From Pontibacter anaerobius (lineage in GTDB: Bacteria; Bacteroidota; Bacteroidia; Cytophagales; Hymenobacteraceae), in assembly GCF_026241195.1 (NCBI RefSeq), contig NZ_JAPFQO010000002.1, positions 186,001-250,000 of the forward strand: DNA of 64,000 bases, given 5' to 3'. The translations under genes and the position numbers were made by a program. How positions within the stretch are numbered: position 1 is the first letter of the stretch; each line of letters opens with the position of its first letter. The notes below the pieces were generated by a model. The model was not told where the DNA came from. It worked only from the letters and a program-made list of their open reading frames with translations, and searched no databases. Shown piece after piece: positions 18,105 through 26,500 of this stretch.

Positions 18105-18186
18105 ATGCAGATATAACGTTTATAGGGTAGTTGGCTAATAATTTATAATAGGTAACATAATTTAAAAAACGTTATTGCTCTTCCTT

Positions 18187-18957
18187 ATGAGACCAAAGCT
18201 GACTTCCCTTTTTCTGATATTTTTGATACTGGCTTCTGCTTGTAGAAAGGACAGTCCGAAGCCTGACTGCGTGCCTTACCAGCCCTCTGCTCAGTTGGAT
18301 ATTTATTCTTATCCTGTCTTACCGGGGACACCCGAATGGGCTAAACTGCAAACAGGCGAGGAAATGTATGCTGTAACCCAGCTACCTGATTCTGTGATGC
18401 AAGCTATCTCTACTGAAGGGTTGGTGGAAACCTGTTATACATATCCTCTGCGGTTAAACATGACTGCCTGGCCTACTTATCAACTTGGAGTTGAGTCAAT
18501 AATGGGAATATTTAATGGGTTTCAGGAACTGAGCAGAAGAAGTGATGCATCTGCTGCCTTACTGGCAAGATATGAGCATATGAATCCAGCCTGTTACAGC
18601 GGACTTACAAGTGAAACCGAGGTAGGAAGATATACACTTGACTATGCCTTATTTGAAGCAGTCCTTGCCCAGGAAGTCTTTCTTTTCCAATTCTCTGCAG
18701 AGCAGAAGAATAGACTACTAAAACATGCCCTCAACAATTATGCTGAAAAGAAAAAGCATCCAGATATATATAGCATTTTCAACTTGAAGAGCAATGCTAT
18801 CATCCTGGCTCGCCTTATGTTTCTGGAAAAATATCCACCTTTTATGAAATCTATACAGCAAGACGATTTTTTAAGGGTGTTCGTAGAGAGCATCGAACTG
18901 CAGGGCAGAGTTGAGACCATTGATACAGTGGTTAAACACGCAAAATCTTTTAAGTAG
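18187..18957 (+). CDS. Lipoprotein of unknown function
   Basis: A 256-residue protein whose signal peptide ends in ASAC, so it is a predicted lipoprotein. The ATG at 18187 is preferred; a TTG 12 bases upstream would only add MLFL. The body looks alpha-helical and has no motif I recognise. Base composition is more AT-rich than the flanking T9SS plug and YchF genes, a mild sign of later acquisition. About 200 bases with nothing recognisable follow. Confidence 0.6.
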   Translation: MRPKLTSLFLIFLILASACRKDSPKPDCVPYQPSAQLDIYSYPVLPGTPEWAKLQTGEEMYAVTQLPDSVMQAISTEGLVETCYTYPLRLNMTAWPTYQLGVESIMGIFNGFQELSRRSDASAALLARYEHMNPACYSGLTSETEVGRYTLDYALFEAVLAQEVFLFQFSAEQKNRLLKHALNNYAEKKKHPDIYSIFNLKSNAIILARLMFLEKYPPFMKSIQQDDFLRVFVESIELQGRVETIDTVVKHAKSFK

Positions 18958-19155
18958 TGCTTGTTTGGTTATGATTTGGGTTATAAATCACCGCCTTATA
19001 CTTGATATGAAACGGTAAAAGATGTGAATGAGTAGGTAGAAATGGAGTATGGGGTATTTAACTGTTGCTTGGGTTAAGATATAGAAGAAAACGGGTTAAG
19101 GAATAGAAGAAAAACTTATGCCACCAACACAGCGCATATTCGCGTTAGATTTAGT

Positions 19156-19383
19156 ATGCATGTGGCCGAAGCTATGCAAGTCCAAGACAGTAATGGTAAT
19201 ATCCTGAACGACGGTGATGCAGTGGTCGTTACTAAAGACCTGAAGGTTAAAGGCATGTCTAACACACTAAAGAGCGGCAACGTGATCAAAAATATCCGCT
19301 TGACCGATAGTGAAGATGAGGTTGAATACCGCATCGGCACAAGGCAGGTGTTGCTGAAGACGGTACACCTGAAGAAGGCGTAA
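19156..19383 (+). CDS. PhnA-domain protein lacking the N-terminal zinc ribbon
   Basis: A 75-residue protein equal to the C-terminal domain of PhnA/YjdM: VQDSNGNILNDGDAVVVTKDLKVKG is the family signature. In E. coli the full protein has an N-terminal zinc ribbon; here only the SH3-like domain exists, and the sequence upstream in the other frames does not restore the ribbon. Despite its old name (alkylphosphonate uptake) the role is unknown. A second ATG at 19174 is a plausible alternative start. Confidence 0.75.
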   Translation: MHVAEAMQVQDSNGNILNDGDAVVVTKDLKVKGMSNTLKSGNVIKNIRLTDSEDEVEYRIGTRQVLLKTVHLKKA

Positions 19384-19398
19384 AGTGGCTTCGAAATC

Positions 19399-19450
19399 TA
19401 TCAAAAACAGAAAAGGCAGGTTAAATAACCTGCCTTTTCTGTTTTTGATA
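19399..19450. terminator. 25-bp perfect inverted repeat, bidirectional terminator
   Basis: The arms 19399-19423 and 19426-19450 are perfectly complementary over 25 bp with a 2-base loop, between the convergent PhnA-like and ychF genes. The GGCAGG core is flanked by A- and T-runs on both sides. Confidence 0.9.
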
Positions 19451-19464
19451 ATTTATACTTCTAA

Positions 19465-20562
19465 TTACACGTTAAAGCGGAAGTGCATGATGTCGCCGTC
19501 CTGCACTACGTATTCTTTGCCTTCCACGGCCATTTTACCGGCTTCCTTTATCTTGGCTTCTGTCTTGTACTCCTGGTAATCTTTTAGTTTGATAACCTCG
19601 GCGCGGATAAAGCCTTTCTCAAAGTCGGAGTGAATAACGCCTGCAGCCTGAGGGGCTTTCCAGCCTTTCTCGATCGTCCAGGCGCGTACTTCCTTTACAC
19701 CTGCAGTAAAGTAGGTGATCAGGTTAAGCAGCTCATAAGAAGCACGGATAAGCTTATTCAGGCCAGCCTCTGTCAGGCCATACTCTGATAGGAACATTTC
19801 CTTTTCCTCCTCATCTGTCAACTCGGCAATCTGAGCCTCGATAGAAGCAGAGATCAGCACAACCTGGGCGTTCTCGTCTTTTACGTGCTCCCGCAGAGCT
19901 TCAGAGTATTTATTGCCTGTTGTCATAGAGTCTTCGTCTACGTTGGCAGCATAGATCACAGGCTTGGCTGTTAGCAGTTTCAGGTCTTCCACAGCTTCCA
20001 GGTCATCCTCGTTCACATCCAGGCTACGGGCGTTTAGGCCAGCCTCCAGGTGCGTTTTATACTTCTCCAGGCTGGCCAGCTCTTTCTTAGCCTTGGCATC
20101 GCCTGACTTGGCAGAGCGAACCACCTTGAGTATCTTCTTGTCAATAGACTCCAGGTCTTTCAACTGCAGCTCTGTGTCGATGATTTCTTTGTCGGCAATA
20201 GGATTTACCTGGCCGTCCACGTGCACAATGTTCTCATCTTCAAAGCAACGCACCACGTGTATGATAGCGTCCACCTCACGGATGTTTGCCAGGAATTTGT
20301 TGCCCAGTCCTTCGCCCTTGCTGGCGCCTTTCACCAGTCCGGCAATGTCCACAAACTCGATTACCGTTGGCAGCACGCGCTCCGGGTGCACCAGTTCCTC
20401 GAGAATCTGCAGGCGCTCATCGGGCACCGTTATCACGCCCACGTTGGGCTCGATGGTACAGAAAGGATAGTTGGCAGACTCTGCCTTGGCATTAGAAATA
20501 GCGTTGAACAGGGTAGACTTGCCAACATTTGGCAGGCCCACAATACCGCATCGTAGTCCCAT
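19465..20562 (-). CDS. ychF: Ribosome-binding ATPase YchF (OLA1 family)
   Basis: A 365-residue Obg-family P-loop protein. G1 is [10 protein letters not shown]3 is DIAGLVKGA, and the G4 position reads NVDE instead of NKxD, the change that makes YchF prefer ATP to GTP. A coiled-coil hairpin (about 130-200) and a C-terminal TGS domain (about 280-365) follow. It binds ribosomes and modulates stress responses. The length and order of parts are normal. It is followed by the 25-bp hairpin at 19399-19450. Confidence 0.97.
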   Translation of the reverse strand: MGLRCGIVGLPNVGKSTLFNAISNAKAESANYPFCTIEPNVGVITVPDERLQILEELVHPERVLPTVIEFVDIAGLVKGASKGEGLGNKFLANIREVDAIIHVVRCFEDENIVHVDGQVNPIADKEIIDTELQLKDLESIDKKILKVVRSAKSGDAKAKKELASLEKYKTHLEAGLNARSLDVNEDDLEAVEDLKLLTAKPVIYAANVDEDSMTTGNKYSEALREHVKDENAQVVLISASIEAQIAELTDEEEKEMFLSEYGLTEAGLNKLIRASYELLNLITYFTAGVKEVRAWTIEKGWKAPQAAGVIHSDFEKGFIRAEVIKLKDYQEYKTEAKIKEAGKMAVEGKEYVVQDGDIMHFRFNV

Positions 20563-20669
20563 TTATACTTTAGTCTTTATTTTCAGGGCGCAAATATACA
20601 ACAATTTAGCCAGCCATGTGCCATTTGCCGTCTTTATTAACTCGCCGTGAGGCAGGATAGGGGTGAAAC

Positions 20670-20696
20670 AAAAAAGCCCACGGCACTGCCGCGGGC
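20670..20696 (-). terminator. Terminator of the DUF3276 gene
   Basis: Read on the minus strand, GCCCGCGGC pairs with GCCGTGGGC (20676-20696, one G-U pair) and is followed by six T (20670-20675). Confidence 0.85.
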
Positions 20697-20728
20697 TTCA
20701 GGTATGAGTTATCAAAGTAGGGGAAAAA

Positions 20729-21061
20729 CTACTCCCACTTCAGTTCTTCGTCGAAAGAGGCTTCCTGTCCTTCTACAACCGGGTTTTCCAGTGCAGCCAG
20801 TGCCTCCTCTGTCAAGAGTTCGGATTTAACGTGGTCAATTGTTCCCTGTAGCGCCTCCAAGAATTTTGCGAAGTCTTCTTTGTAGAGGAAGATCTTGTGT
20901 TTCTCGTATGAGAAGCTGTCGTCCTTGAACTTACGCTTGCTCTCCGTGATGGTCACGTAGAAGTCGTTAGATCGAGTTGACTTCACATCAAAGAAATACG
21001 TTCTCTTCCCGGCCCTTACTCTCTGGGAATAAATTTCTGCTTTTTCGTTGTTCTCTTCCAC
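20729..21061 (-). CDS. DUF3276/PUR-family nucleic-acid-binding protein
   Basis: A 110-residue protein of the PUR-alpha-like family (DUF3276), related to Borrelia BpuR. The single PUR repeat with KRTYFFDVKSTRSNDFYVTITESKRKF is the expected beta-strand core that binds single-stranded nucleic acid. An acidic C-terminus follows. It is common and monocistronic in Bacteroidota; its physiological targets are unknown. It reads leftward from the same AT-rich gap that holds the rlpA promoter. Confidence 0.85.
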   Translation of the reverse strand: MEENNEKAEIYSQRVRAGKRTYFFDVKSTRSNDFYVTITESKRKFKDDSFSYEKHKIFLYKEDFAKFLEALQGTIDHVKSELLTEEALAALENPVVEGQEASFDEELKWE

Positions 21062-21163
21062 CGTTATTAGACGTTAAATTCAACCTTGAGAACCTAAAAG
21101 TAATATATACTTCTGATATATAAAAGTTTTAGAATTTAAAATTCGCTTAAATTATTTTAATTC

Positions 21164-21171
21164 TATATTTG
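21164..21171 (+). promoter_or_regulatory. Bacteroidota -7 element for the RlpA-like gene
   Basis: TATATTTG matches TAnnTTTG exactly and lies 25 bases before the ATG at 21196. No good -33 TTG is present at the usual distance. Confidence 0.45.
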
Positions 21172-21195
21172 TAGCCGGACCAACTATGTAATACT

Positions 21196-21609
21196 ATGAA
21201 TCTATATTCCGTAGTATTGATCTTCCTGCTTTCGTTCTCTTCAGGACCGGCCGACTACAATGCAAACGGTAAAGCATCTTACTATGCCGACCGCTTTCAT
21301 GGCCAGCGCACAGCAAACGGGGAGCGTTACGACAAGAACCTGCTCACGGCTGCGCATGCCACGCTCCCCTTTAACACAAAGGTGCAGGTAACGAACCTGA
21401 AGAATGGCAAAACGGTGACTGTGCGCATTAACGACCGCATGGCCCACAGCCGCCACCGCCTTATTGACCTCTCCAGGGCCGCAGCCAAGGAACTAGACAT
21501 GGTGCGCGACGGTACGGCCTCCGTAAGTATAAAAGAACTTGCCCCTGAGGAGGCACAACAAGAAACACCTTTTGCCGTTTCAGAAGCAGAAGCCACTCCA
21601 AAGCAGTAA
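21196..21609 (+). CDS. RlpA-like double-psi beta-barrel lytic transglycosylase
   Basis: A 137-residue secreted protein with an N-terminal hydrophobic signal (about residues 1-17). The RlpA DPBB domain starts at [22 protein letters not shown], and the conserved Asp of VRINDRMAH is present, which is needed for cleavage of peptidoglycan glycan strands lacking stem peptides. It lacks the C-terminal SPOR domain of E. coli RlpA. The DUF58 gene starts 4 bases after it ends, so the two are probably one operon. Confidence 0.85.
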   Translation: MNLYSVVLIFLLSFSSGPADYNANGKASYYADRFHGQRTANGERYDKNLLTAAHATLPFNTKVQVTNLKNGKTVTVRINDRMAHSRHRLIDLSRAAAKELDMVRDGTASVSIKELAPEEAQQETPFAVSEAEATPKQ

Positions 21610-21612
21610 ATC

Positions 21613-22524
21613 ATGAAAAAAGCCCTTACACTTGCCGATGTGCAGAAATTCGAGAACATGGAGTTTCTGGCCAAGCAGCTGGTGGAGGGTTTTATCACAG
21701 GGTTGCACCAATCGCCTTACCATGGGTTCTCGGTGGAGTTCTCGGAACACCGCCTCTACAACAGCGGGGAGAGTACCCGGCACATAGACTGGAAAGTTTT
21801 TGCCCGTACTGATAAACTCTTTATTAAGCGCTACGAGGAGGAAACGAACCTGCGCTGCCATATTCTGCTGGATGTGTCGCCCTCCATGTATTACCCGCTG
21901 GAGGATAATGGGAAGATCACTTTCTCTGCCCTCTGTGCCGCTGCACTGGCCACGCTCCTGCGCAAGCAGCGCGATGCGGTGGGCCTGGTAACCTTCTCCG
22001 ATCAAATCGAGCAGCAAACCCCTGTCCGTTCTACCGCCTCACACCTTCACACATTGCTCATGCTACTGCAAAAGCAGCTCGAGCAAAGGCCCACTGCAAA
22101 GGATACCAACGTAGCTGAAGTTGTGCACCAAATCGCGCAGCAAATCCCGAAACGATCATTGGTGGTCATCTTCAGTGATATGCTGAGCCGTGTGGATGAC
22201 ATGGAGGCCAGCTTTGCCTCGCTTCAGCACCTCAAGCACCAGAATCACGAGGTGCTGCTGTTCCATGTAATGGACCGCAAAACAGAGGAGGAGTTTGAAT
22301 TTGCCGAGAGGCCTTATGTGTTTGTGGATGTAGAAACAGGGCAGGAGTTGAAGTTGCAACCCTCGCAGGTACGCGACCATTACCGCACCGCCGTAGAGAA
22401 CTATAAAAAAGAGCTGGCCCTTAAGTGCGGGCAGTACAAAATCGACTTTGTACCCGTTGATATCAGCGAGCCTTTCGATAAAGTGCTTTATGCCTACCTG
22501 GTGAAGCGTGCTAAAGGGCGGTAA
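21613..22524 (+). CDS. DUF58 protein with von Willebrand A-like fold
   Basis: A 303-residue cytoplasmic protein. The DUF58 signature HIDWKVFARTDKLFIKRYEEE is followed by a vWA metal site (DVSPSMYY, DxSxS type). DUF58 proteins usually work with MoxR AAA+ ATPases as chaperone-like complexes, but no moxR gene is adjacent here. It appears co-transcribed with the RlpA-like gene (3-base gap). There is no signal peptide or membrane segment. Confidence 0.85.
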   Translation: MKKALTLADVQKFENMEFLAKQLVEGFITGLHQSPYHGFSVEFSEHRLYNSGESTRHIDWKVFARTDKLFIKRYEEETNLRCHILLDVSPSMYYPLEDNGKITFSALCAAALATLLRKQRDAVGLVTFSDQIEQQTPVRSTASHLHTLLMLLQKQLEQRPTAKDTNVAEVVHQIAQQIPKRSLVVIFSDMLSRVDDMEASFASLQHLKHQNHEVLLFHVMDRKTEEEFEFAERPYVFVDVETGQELKLQPSQVRDHYRTAVENYKKELALKCGQYKIDFVPVDISEPFDKVLYAYLVKRAKGR

Positions 22525-22596
22525 TCGTGGTTCGTTATTGCTTGTTAGTTAAAAGTGAAGGATGTAATCGAATATAACCAACAACGAATAAATAAA

Positions 22597-24189
22597 TTAA
22601 TTCCCTTCACGGTCATAGGCATGCACGCGGACATCTTCAGTGGTCATGTCTTTGGTTTCAGAGCCGAACAGAATGTCGTTGCCGCGCTCGGTGTCATACA
22701 CATGGGTATACTTTTTCCAGCCGCTTACTGAAGAGTTGTCTGTAACGTCGTCTTCACCAAGCCCGCCGTAGATCTTTACAAGTATACTTTGGCCTACTTC
22801 TCCTGCAAGTATAAATTCATCGTCGCCGGCCAGGCCATGAAGTATGATGGTTTCTGTTTCATCTTTCAGGAAAGTGCGCTTGTACAACTGCCTGGCAGGC
22901 ACTTCGCCGGATGCAGGTCGGGTTACCGTAACCTGTACTTGCCCATTATTTATCCTTTTCACCTCAAAATGTTCTTCTGCATCAGAGCCAGGTATGGTTA
23001 CTCTCCTGGCAAGTACATGGTACATTTTAGCGGCGGCATCAGGAAGTAAGTTGCGACGGCTTTTGAGGTTAGCCGCCAGTTTCTCTCCAGTTAAAGTATA
23101 AACAGGAGGCGGAAGCTGCTGCACCGCATTTTCTATAACTTCATCCGTCAGTTGTTGCTGCATCTCTGTTGCTATACTTTCCCAGTCTTTCAGGCTTAGT
23201 TCATGAAGCAGCCGCTCGTCCATAAAAGCTGCATTTATCATATAAGCTTTCACGTCGCTGAAGTCATGGTCGAAAGTATGGAACTTGCGTGCCAGTAATT
23301 TATTCGTGGCAATAAAGGGGATCACACCGTCCTTCATCTTCAGAAAAACCTGGTCGCGGTCCTTCGGGATGGGATTATAAATAGTGTCTGCGCCCTGTGT
23401 CGTCAGTGCCCAATCCCACTGCCCTTTGTGCCGGTCCCAGTCACCCAGGAGCAGGTCTAGCAGGCGAGCTTTAGCGAAGGCCTTTTGGTTAAAATGATGG
23501 GAATTTTTTGAGAAGCGCTGCCGCAGTGCATCCTCAGAATCCTCAAAACCTATCACCTTTTTACCAAAATCAGGGCCTATGTCTGCCCGATGTTTATACT
23601 TTTCTTCCAGCATAAACACTTTGCCCTGCACTTCGTGGCTATACTGCCCAAAGATTGTGTCGTTCGTGGCTACATAGTATAACCTGGGGTTGGTGTGGTA
23701 TACGCCCACGGCTTTTGCCAGTGGAGGCACCACCAGCGCTCCGAAAGGGTTGGCAGCGGAGGTCTGGTCGCGGAGGATGTTGGTAATAAATGTGCCTTGC
23801 CAGAATTTACTCACGACATGCCTGGGGTCCTTGTCTAATGAGCGCAGGGCGTAGCGTCGGCCTGTGCTGTCCTGCAGTTCAAAACTAGTGGTTTGGTAGC
23901 CGCCTCCTTTTTCTACAACAATAAGCCCACCGTGCAGCGAGTTTAGTTTAAAAACAGGCAGCTTTACAGGGGTGTTCCAGAGTTTGCGGTTATGGTTCCC
24001 CCAGAAAAAACGGTGAAAGCCGCTGCGATCGTAGTGGCGCCCAAGTATAACCCAGACGCTATCCGGACCGGCAGCGGCTTTTCCACCTATTTCTTCTGAT
24101 GTGGCAAGTGCATCGGGCTGAAAAAAATCTTCGTCTGCGCAGCTGCTTAAAGCAAAACTGCAAAACAGCACCATCAGCACTCGCTTCAT
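22597..24189 (-). CDS. Lipoprotein with HipA/Fam20-like kinase motifs, function unknown
   Basis: A 530-residue predicted lipoprotein (lipobox ALSSC, Cys17). The middle carries LLDLLLGDWDRHKGQW (about 243-258) followed by PIPKDRDQVF (about 273-282). An Asp-Arg-His catalytic-loop motif followed by an Asp-x-Asp-like metal motif resembles atypical kinases of the HipA/Fam20C group; the GxxRYALRSLDKDP segment (about 110-122) would be the nucleotide-binding part. The C-terminal third (ETIILHGLAGDDEFIL, GGLGEDDV) is beta-rich with RTX-like Gly-Asp turns. Similar regions occur in larger Bacteroidota proteins fused to phosphoesterase and outer-membrane barrels. Here the gene ends before a barrel. Activity is unproven, and ATP outside the cytoplasm is a problem for a simple kinase model. 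Confidence 0.55.
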   Translation of the reverse strand: MKRVLMVLFCSFALSSCADEDFFQPDALATSEEIGGKAAAGPDSVWVILGRHYDRSGFHRFFWGNHNRKLWNTPVKLPVFKLNSLHGGLIVVEKGGGYQTTSFELQDSTGRRYALRSLDKDPRHVVSKFWQGTFITNILRDQTSAANPFGALVVPPLAKAVGVYHTNPRLYYVATNDTIFGQYSHEVQGKVFMLEEKYKHRADIGPDFGKKVIGFEDSEDALRQRFSKNSHHFNQKAFAKARLLDLLLGDWDRHKGQWDWALTTQGADTIYNPIPKDRDQVFLKMKDGVIPFIATNKLLARKFHTFDHDFSDVKAYMINAAFMDERLLHELSLKDWESIATEMQQQLTDEVIENAVQQLPPPVYTLTGEKLAANLKSRRNLLPDAAAKMYHVLARRVTIPGSDAEEHFEVKRINNGQVQVTVTRPASGEVPARQLYKRTFLKDETETIILHGLAGDDEFILAGEVGQSILVKIYGGLGEDDVTDNSSVSGWKKYTHVYDTERGNDILFGSETKDMTTEDVRVHAYDREGN

Positions 24190-24298
24190 GTATTTTAATT
24201 AAGAGATAAAGTTAAGCTTATGGGTTGAGAGTTTAAGCGGTACTAAAAGTACATGAGTTACTTTTAACTTTTAACGCACAAATCTTAACTATTAAAAA

Positions 24299-25945
24299 TT
24301 ACTTATTTCCGGTGTAGTACTCGATCAGGCCGCTGGTGGAGCTGTCGTGGCTGGAGGCTTTGCCATGTAATAGCTCCCCCTCGATCGTGCCTGCCAACTG
24401 CTTGCCAAGTTCCACACCCCACTGGTCAAAGCTGTAGATGTTCCAGATCACGCCCTGTACAAACGTCTTATGCTCATACATGGCCACCAGGCTGCCCAAT
24501 TCAAACGGGGTCAGCTTTTTCATCATGATGGATGTAGTTGGCTTGTTACCCTCGAACAGCTTGTGCGGTAGCAGCTGCTCCAGTTCCTCGCCAGCCATGC
24601 CTTTCTTAGTAAGCTCCTCGCGTACTTCGGCTGCATTTTTGCCTTTCATAAGTGCCTCCGTCTGGGCAAAGAAGTTCGAAAGCAGCAGCGCGTGGTGGTT
24701 GCCTACCGGGTTATGGCTCTCGGCGGGGGCTATAAAATCGCAAGGTATAAGTATGGTGCCCTGGTGGATGAGCTGGAAAAAGGAGTGCTGGCTGTTAGTG
24801 CCCGCTGCGCCCCAAACCACAGGCTGGGTCTGGTAGTCCACGCGGTTGCCGTTGCGATCGGTGCTTTTGCCATTACTCTCCATCAGGAGTTGCTGCAGGT
24901 ACTCCGGCAGCAGGCGCAGGTATTGGTCGTACGGAAGTATAGCGTGCGTCTGGCATCCAAAAAAGTTAGTGTACCAGATGCTCAGCAGCCCCATCAGCAC
25001 CGGAATGTTCTCCTCCATCGGGGCCGTACGGAAGTGCTTGTCCATAGACTCGGCGCCGCGCAGCAACTCTTCGAACTTATCGTAGCCCAAAGCGCAGCCA
25101 ACTGACAAGCCAATGGCAGACCATAACGAGAAGCGTCCGCCTACCCAGTCCCAGAAGCGGAAAGCGTTTTCCTCGGCAATGCCGAATTTAGTTACGGCCT
25201 CTATGTTGGTAGAAAGGGCCACAAAATGCTTCTTTATGTGCTCGCGGTCCACAGCCTTGTGCAAGAACCAGCCGCGTGCCGTTTCGGCATTGGTAATGGT
25301 CTCTTTAGTAGTGAAGGTTTTGGAAGCGATGATGAATAGCGTTGTCTCCGGGTCGAGCTTATGCAGCACTTCGGCCGCGTCGGTGCCGTCCACGTTGGAG
25401 ATAAAGTATACTTCCAGGTCTGGTTTCTGGTACTTCTTCAGAGCCTCCACTACCATCTTAGGGCCTAGATCGGAGCCGCCGATGCCGATGTTCACTACGT
25501 TCTGCATGCGTTTGCCGGTGTAGCCCGTCCACTCTCCCGTATGGAGTTTATTGCAGAAAGTGCGCATCTGCTCCTGTACCTGGCGCACCTCTTCAAGCGC
25601 ATTTTCGCCATCAACCTGCAGTTGCTCATCCGAGAAATTACGCAGGGCCGTGTGCAGCACTGAGCGGTCTTCAGTGGCGTTTATTTTCTCGCCGCTGAAC
25701 ATACTTTCAATGGCCTTTGATACCTCCATTTCGTTTGCAAGCTGTGTTAGTAGCTGCAGCGTTTCCGCAGTAATGCGGTTCTTGGAGAGGTCGTAGATCG
25801 TGTTGTTCAGGCGGAAGGTAAATTTGTTGAAACGCTTTGCATCCTGGGCAAACATATCGCGCAGGTGCTGCGGTTGCACGGTGTTAAAGTGCTCCTCAAG
25901 TTTCTTCCAGGCTTCGGTTTTAGTTGGAGAGTAGTTCTTTAGCAT
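24299..25945 (-). CDS. pgi: Glucose-6-phosphate isomerase
   Basis: A 548-residue enzyme interconverting glucose-6-phosphate and fructose-6-phosphate. Both family signatures are present: [17 protein letters not shown] and [18 protein letters not shown]. The sugar-phosphate-binding SKTFTTKET loop and the catalytic Glu (about 358) and Lys (about 520) regions are intact. The length matches the E. coli-type enzyme. It is monocistronic on the minus strand. The trehalose/hexose-phosphate module at 29.5-35.5 kb yields its substrate. Confidence 0.97.
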   Translation of the reverse strand: MLKNYSPTKTEAWKKLEEHFNTVQPQHLRDMFAQDAKRFNKFTFRLNNTIYDLSKNRITAETLQLLTQLANEMEVSKAIESMFSGEKINATEDRSVLHTALRNFSDEQLQVDGENALEEVRQVQEQMRTFCNKLHTGEWTGYTGKRMQNVVNIGIGGSDLGPKMVVEALKKYQKPDLEVYFISNVDGTDAAEVLHKLDPETTLFIIASKTFTTKETITNAETARGWFLHKAVDREHIKKHFVALSTNIEAVTKFGIAEENAFRFWDWVGGRFSLWSAIGLSVGCALGYDKFEELLRGAESMDKHFRTAPMEENIPVLMGLLSIWYTNFFGCQTHAILPYDQYLRLLPEYLQQLLMESNGKSTDRNGNRVDYQTQPVVWGAAGTNSQHSFFQLIHQGTILIPCDFIAPAESHNPVGNHHALLLSNFFAQTEALMKGKNAAEVREELTKKGMAGEELEQLLPHKLFEGNKPTTSIMMKKLTPFELGSLVAMYEHKTFVQGVIWNIYSFDQWGVELGKQLAGTIEGELLHGKASSHDSSTSGLIEYYTGNK

Positions 25946-26273
25946 ATTTTTTTCTTAGAGATATTTTGGCTCCCGGATATCCATATTTCGATTTGGTATA
26001 CCGTGTTTCGGCCGGTTCGGTTTTTACGTATAAAGTGGGGCAGGTAAAAGGCTGCGGTGCCAAAGTTAGAAAATCCTGCAAATTTTATTTAACTCCTTTT
26101 TAAGGGGAGGGTTGGTGCAGGGCATAACGTGGCTTGCAACATCAAAATGCCTGTGCCTGCGTAGGTAAGTAGGCATATGCCTAAGTATGGAAAAGAGTGT
26201 TTGGTTTACTGTGTGCTAAGGCCATACTTAGGCTGCCTCATCATTTACTAAGTTTAAGTTTAATAGAATTGTT
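25946..26273. other. Intergenic region upstream of pgi and the P-type ATPase
   Basis: About 330 bases between divergent genes. It holds a perfect 14-bp palindrome and an 11-bp inverted repeat near the ATPase side (both listed separately). No gene is credible here. Confidence 0.6.
26170..26232. promoter_or_regulatory. 14-bp palindrome and nested 11-bp inverted repeat
   Basis: TAGGCATATGCCTA at 26170-26183 is a perfect palindrome. Overlapping it, CCTAAGTATGG (26180-26190) is repeated inverted as CCATACTTAGG (26222-26232) with a 31-base loop. They lie 40-100 bases upstream of the small gene that precedes the cation ATPase and could be operators for it; no T run follows, so a terminator is unlikely. 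Confidence 0.4.
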
Positions 26274-26456
26274 ATGGAAGAGCAGAGAAAAGCCCATCAG
26301 AAACCCGGAAAGAAAAAAGGGATATTGAAGGAGGATGAAGGCAAACGCACTCCTCCCGGACCAACCGGCTACATTACAGGGGGCGAAAACCGGTCTACAA
26401 GGCCGGAGCAGGGGCCTGACGTGCCGCCGCAGGAGCGCACAGAGGGTATTCCGTAA
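26274..26456 (+). CDS. Small disordered hypothetical protein (60 aa)
   Basis: An ATG-started frame of 60 residues with very high Lys, Glu, Pro and Gly content and no hydrophobic core (for example QKPGKKKGILKEDEGKR). It sits just upstream of, and co-directional with, the P-type ATPase gene (44-base gap). Such short hydrophilic proteins are common in Cytophagales, but the sequence cannot prove translation. It may be a spurious frame. Confidence 0.4.
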   Translation: MEEQRKAHQKPGKKKGILKEDEGKRTPPGPTGYITGGENRSTRPEQGPDVPPQERTEGIP

Positions 26457-26500
26457 GCCTGTAAAACTATTCCGAATCATTACCCAGAACCGGCGTAAAA

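Noticed and set aside
22531..22588. Imperfect inverted repeat between the DUF58 and kinase-like lipoprotein genes
   Set aside because: Nine of ten pairs with a long loop and no T run; too weak to call a terminator.
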